64,000 bases of DNA. Source: Pedobacter yulinensis. Lineage in GTDB: Bacteria > Bacteroidota > Bacteroidia > Sphingobacteriales > Sphingobacteriaceae. The stretch is taken from positions 855,769-919,768 of the forward strand of contig NZ_KZ686268.1 in assembly GCF_003029735.1 (NCBI RefSeq), read 5' to 3'. The notes beneath the pieces were generated by a model. That model ran no database searches and was not told the origin of the DNA. It was given only the letters and a program-made list of their open reading frames with translations. The position numbers and the translations under genes were made by a program. Each line of letters opens with the position of its first letter. The stretch's first letter is position 1. Positions 62,884 to 64,000 of the stretch are shown here, piece after piece.

Positions 62884-64000
62884 TTATGGTTTTTCGGGTT
62901 CGAAATTGCTGAGCTGCAGCCAGCCGTCAAGGATGCGCTGCGGTGTGTAATTCAGGGTAGCCTGCTGCGATGTTTGCTGTTCGAGTGCCATGGGGTTCCA
63001 GGCTCCGGACTGAACCGAGATCCAGTTCCAGGTACCCTGGGTTTCATCTGGAATAGGGAGGGCAACCGAGCCGTCGTTTGCTCCCGAGAGTATGGGGGCT
63101 GTCAGGAACGTTACTTTCAATTTGGCGAGTGCCCCCGAATAAGTTTCCTGTGCCAGGCTGAACGTTTTAACCGGCAGGATGCCCGTGGTGGCGTGTACCG
63201 GCGCTTGTGGATCAAGCAAGAGCAGAAAATTGAGCGGATCTGCCGCAGGCGAAGGGGTGATCACGATCGTGTCTTGCACCGGTGCAACGACCGGCCCGCT
63301 AGTCTCCTGGGCGCCCGGGCTGTAAAAAGTGCTCAGGTCTGAGGTTTGACCGTTTCCTGGCCAGAATCCGACCAGACCGTCATTCAGCTGCAGCAGGTCG
63401 CCCAACTGGACCGGGAACTGCACGGTCGATAGACCGCCGTCTGTTCGCGTACCGCCGTTAATGGCCTCTGCAAAACCATACCAGGACTGGTCTGTGACCG
63501 GCCTACCCAACAGGTCCAGCTGCATGGCGATGTTGGCCAGGACCAGCGGCTGGCCGATCAGCAGTGCGCTGGCCTGGTCATCTGATGTTTTTGGCGGTAA
63601 AATCATGCCAAGTGCCTGGTTTACGGCAGCCAGGAAGGGTGACAGGTAACTGGAATCGCCATTGTTGTAAAGTGCGGTCATGACCGAGGCCAGCTGGCTG
63701 TTTAGGCCGGTAAGTGCGTTTGCGAACGTGGTGCCCGGCGGGTTTGAACTGCCGGCTGCAGGCATGAAGATCACCTCGTTGGTGCCGGGAGGTTGCATCA
63801 GCTCGCCAATGGCATCACCTGAAGCGTCGTATATAAAAACGCTGTTGTCCAGCCGGTTGGGCAAAACCCAGCCAATAAGTGGCGAGTGGCTGTCTTCCCC
63901 GTCGGCGGGCAGCCAGGAAATGTCAAGGCGGGCCGGTTGTGTAATGCGCGGCGGCAGGAAAGCCTGCACCCCGGAAGCTGTCAGTGCCGGCGGGGGCAGG
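62884..64000 (-). CDS. Large protein of unknown family, 5' end outside the window
   Basis: The frame is open from the right edge (reading LPPPALTASGVQAFLPPRIT) to a stop at 62884, so at least 371 residues are coded here and more beyond. A GTG at 63969 is only an internal possibility. Recognisable blocks include LPADGEDSHSPLIGWVLPNR followed by LDNSVFIYDASGDAIGELMQ, and a C-terminal half rich in Pro, Thr and Leu. I recall similar blocks in large proteins near phage-tail-like injection systems, but this cannot be verified here. It sits 29 bases upstream of the tail-collar gene, so they are co-transcribed and probably belong to one particle or surface structure. Confidence 0.6.
   Translation of the reverse strand, partial: LPPPALTASGVQAFLPPRITQPARLDISWLPADGEDSHSPLIGWVLPNRLDNSVFIYDASGDAIGELMQPPGTNEVIFMPAAGSSNPPGTTFANALTGLNSQLASVMTALYNNGDSSYLSPFLAAVNQALGMILPPKTSDDQASALLIGQPLVLANIAMQLDLLGRPVTDQSWYGFAEAINGGTRTDGGLSTVQFPVQLGDLLQLNDGLVGFWPGNGQTSDLSTFYSPGAQETSGPVVAPVQDTIVITPSPAADPLNFLLLLDPQAPVHATTGILPVKTFSLAQETYSGALAKLKVTFLTAPILSGANDGSVALPIPDETQGTWNWISVQSGAWNPMALEQQTSQQATLNYTPQRILDGWLQLSNFEPEKP

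Noticed and set aside
1..64000. CRISPR array, tRNA or rRNA genes, transposase or integrase
   Set aside because: No regularly spaced repeats, no tRNA-like cloverleaf and no transposase or recombinase motifs were seen; a covariance-model tRNA search would be needed to be certain.

Overview
The window comes from a member of the Bacteroidota, most likely a Sphingobacteriales- or Cytophagales-like soil or aquatic bacterium. The evidence is three SusC/SusD outer-membrane pairs, two ECF sigma/FecR anti-sigma pairs, SusD-type lipoproteins with a Cys lipobox, several TAnnTTTG-type -7 promoter boxes, and a Bacteroidota-style double-glycine RiPP leader. No tRNA, rRNA, CRISPR array, transposase or integrase was recognised. 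By eye the left third (about 2.6-21 kb) is more A/T-rich than the right two thirds, so the biosynthetic cluster there may be a transferred island.

Region 1 (1-2.6 kb) holds a frameshifted GIY-YIG/DUF4357 gene and an HNH endonuclease. Region 2 (2.6-21.1 kb) is the centrepiece, a class I lanthipeptide-type cluster. Reading leftwards on the minus strand from 17773: a 117-residue precursor (29-residue GG leader and an unusually long 88-residue core with 13 Cys and 18 Ser/Thr), an intergenic terminator hairpin, a C39-peptidase ABC exporter, an HlyD adaptor, an unrecognised 260-residue protein, a GT4 glycosyltransferase, LanC cyclase, full-length LanB dehydratase, an S41-like protease, a TolC-like channel and a GT2 glycosyltransferase. 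Genes after the hairpin overlap or nearly touch (ATGA, TGATG and TAATG junctions), so they look like one coupled transcription unit. Around it lie two paralogous GT32-like DXD glycosyltransferases (one on each side), a GT71-like glycosyltransferase and an FkbM methyltransferase. The natural reading is a large, Thr/Cys-rich lanthipeptide that is dehydrated, cyclised, possibly glycosylated and methylated, cut after GG by the C39 domain, and exported across both membranes by ABC-HlyD-TolC. The product and decoration are inferred.

Region 3 (21.9-25.9 kb): a class C beta-lactamase-like hydrolase, a DUF3253 protein, an SDR oxidoreductase and a frameshifted AraC regulator. Region 4 (26.7-33.1 kb): SusC/SusD pair 1 with a DUF3472 lipoprotein. 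Region 5 (33.3-40.6 kb): a frameshifted D-2-hydroxyacid dehydrogenase, a GlxA-type regulator divergent from an atypical SDR, a DinB-like protein, an SRPBCC protein, a YcaQ-like DNA glycosylase divergent from an overlapping DUF4385/DUF2256/2'-5' RNA ligase trio, and an AraC remnant.

Region 6 (40.6-58.0 kb) is two mirror-image, convergent SusCD loci. Each has an ECF sigma gene divergent from fecR, followed by susC (with an STN signalling domain) and susD. The left locus adds two surface lipoproteins (DUF4959/DUF5000-like and DUF4998-like with a discoidin-like end). A small two-TM protein lies between the loci. No glycoside hydrolase or other degradative CAZyme is seen. Region 7 (58.1-64 kb): YdeI-like, VOC and secreted proteins, then a phosphotransferase translationally coupled to a phage-tail-collar-like protein, and a large gene running off the right edge.

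Three genes in different parts of the window each carry one single-base reading-frame break; at least two sit in homopolymers, so assembly indel errors are a real possibility.
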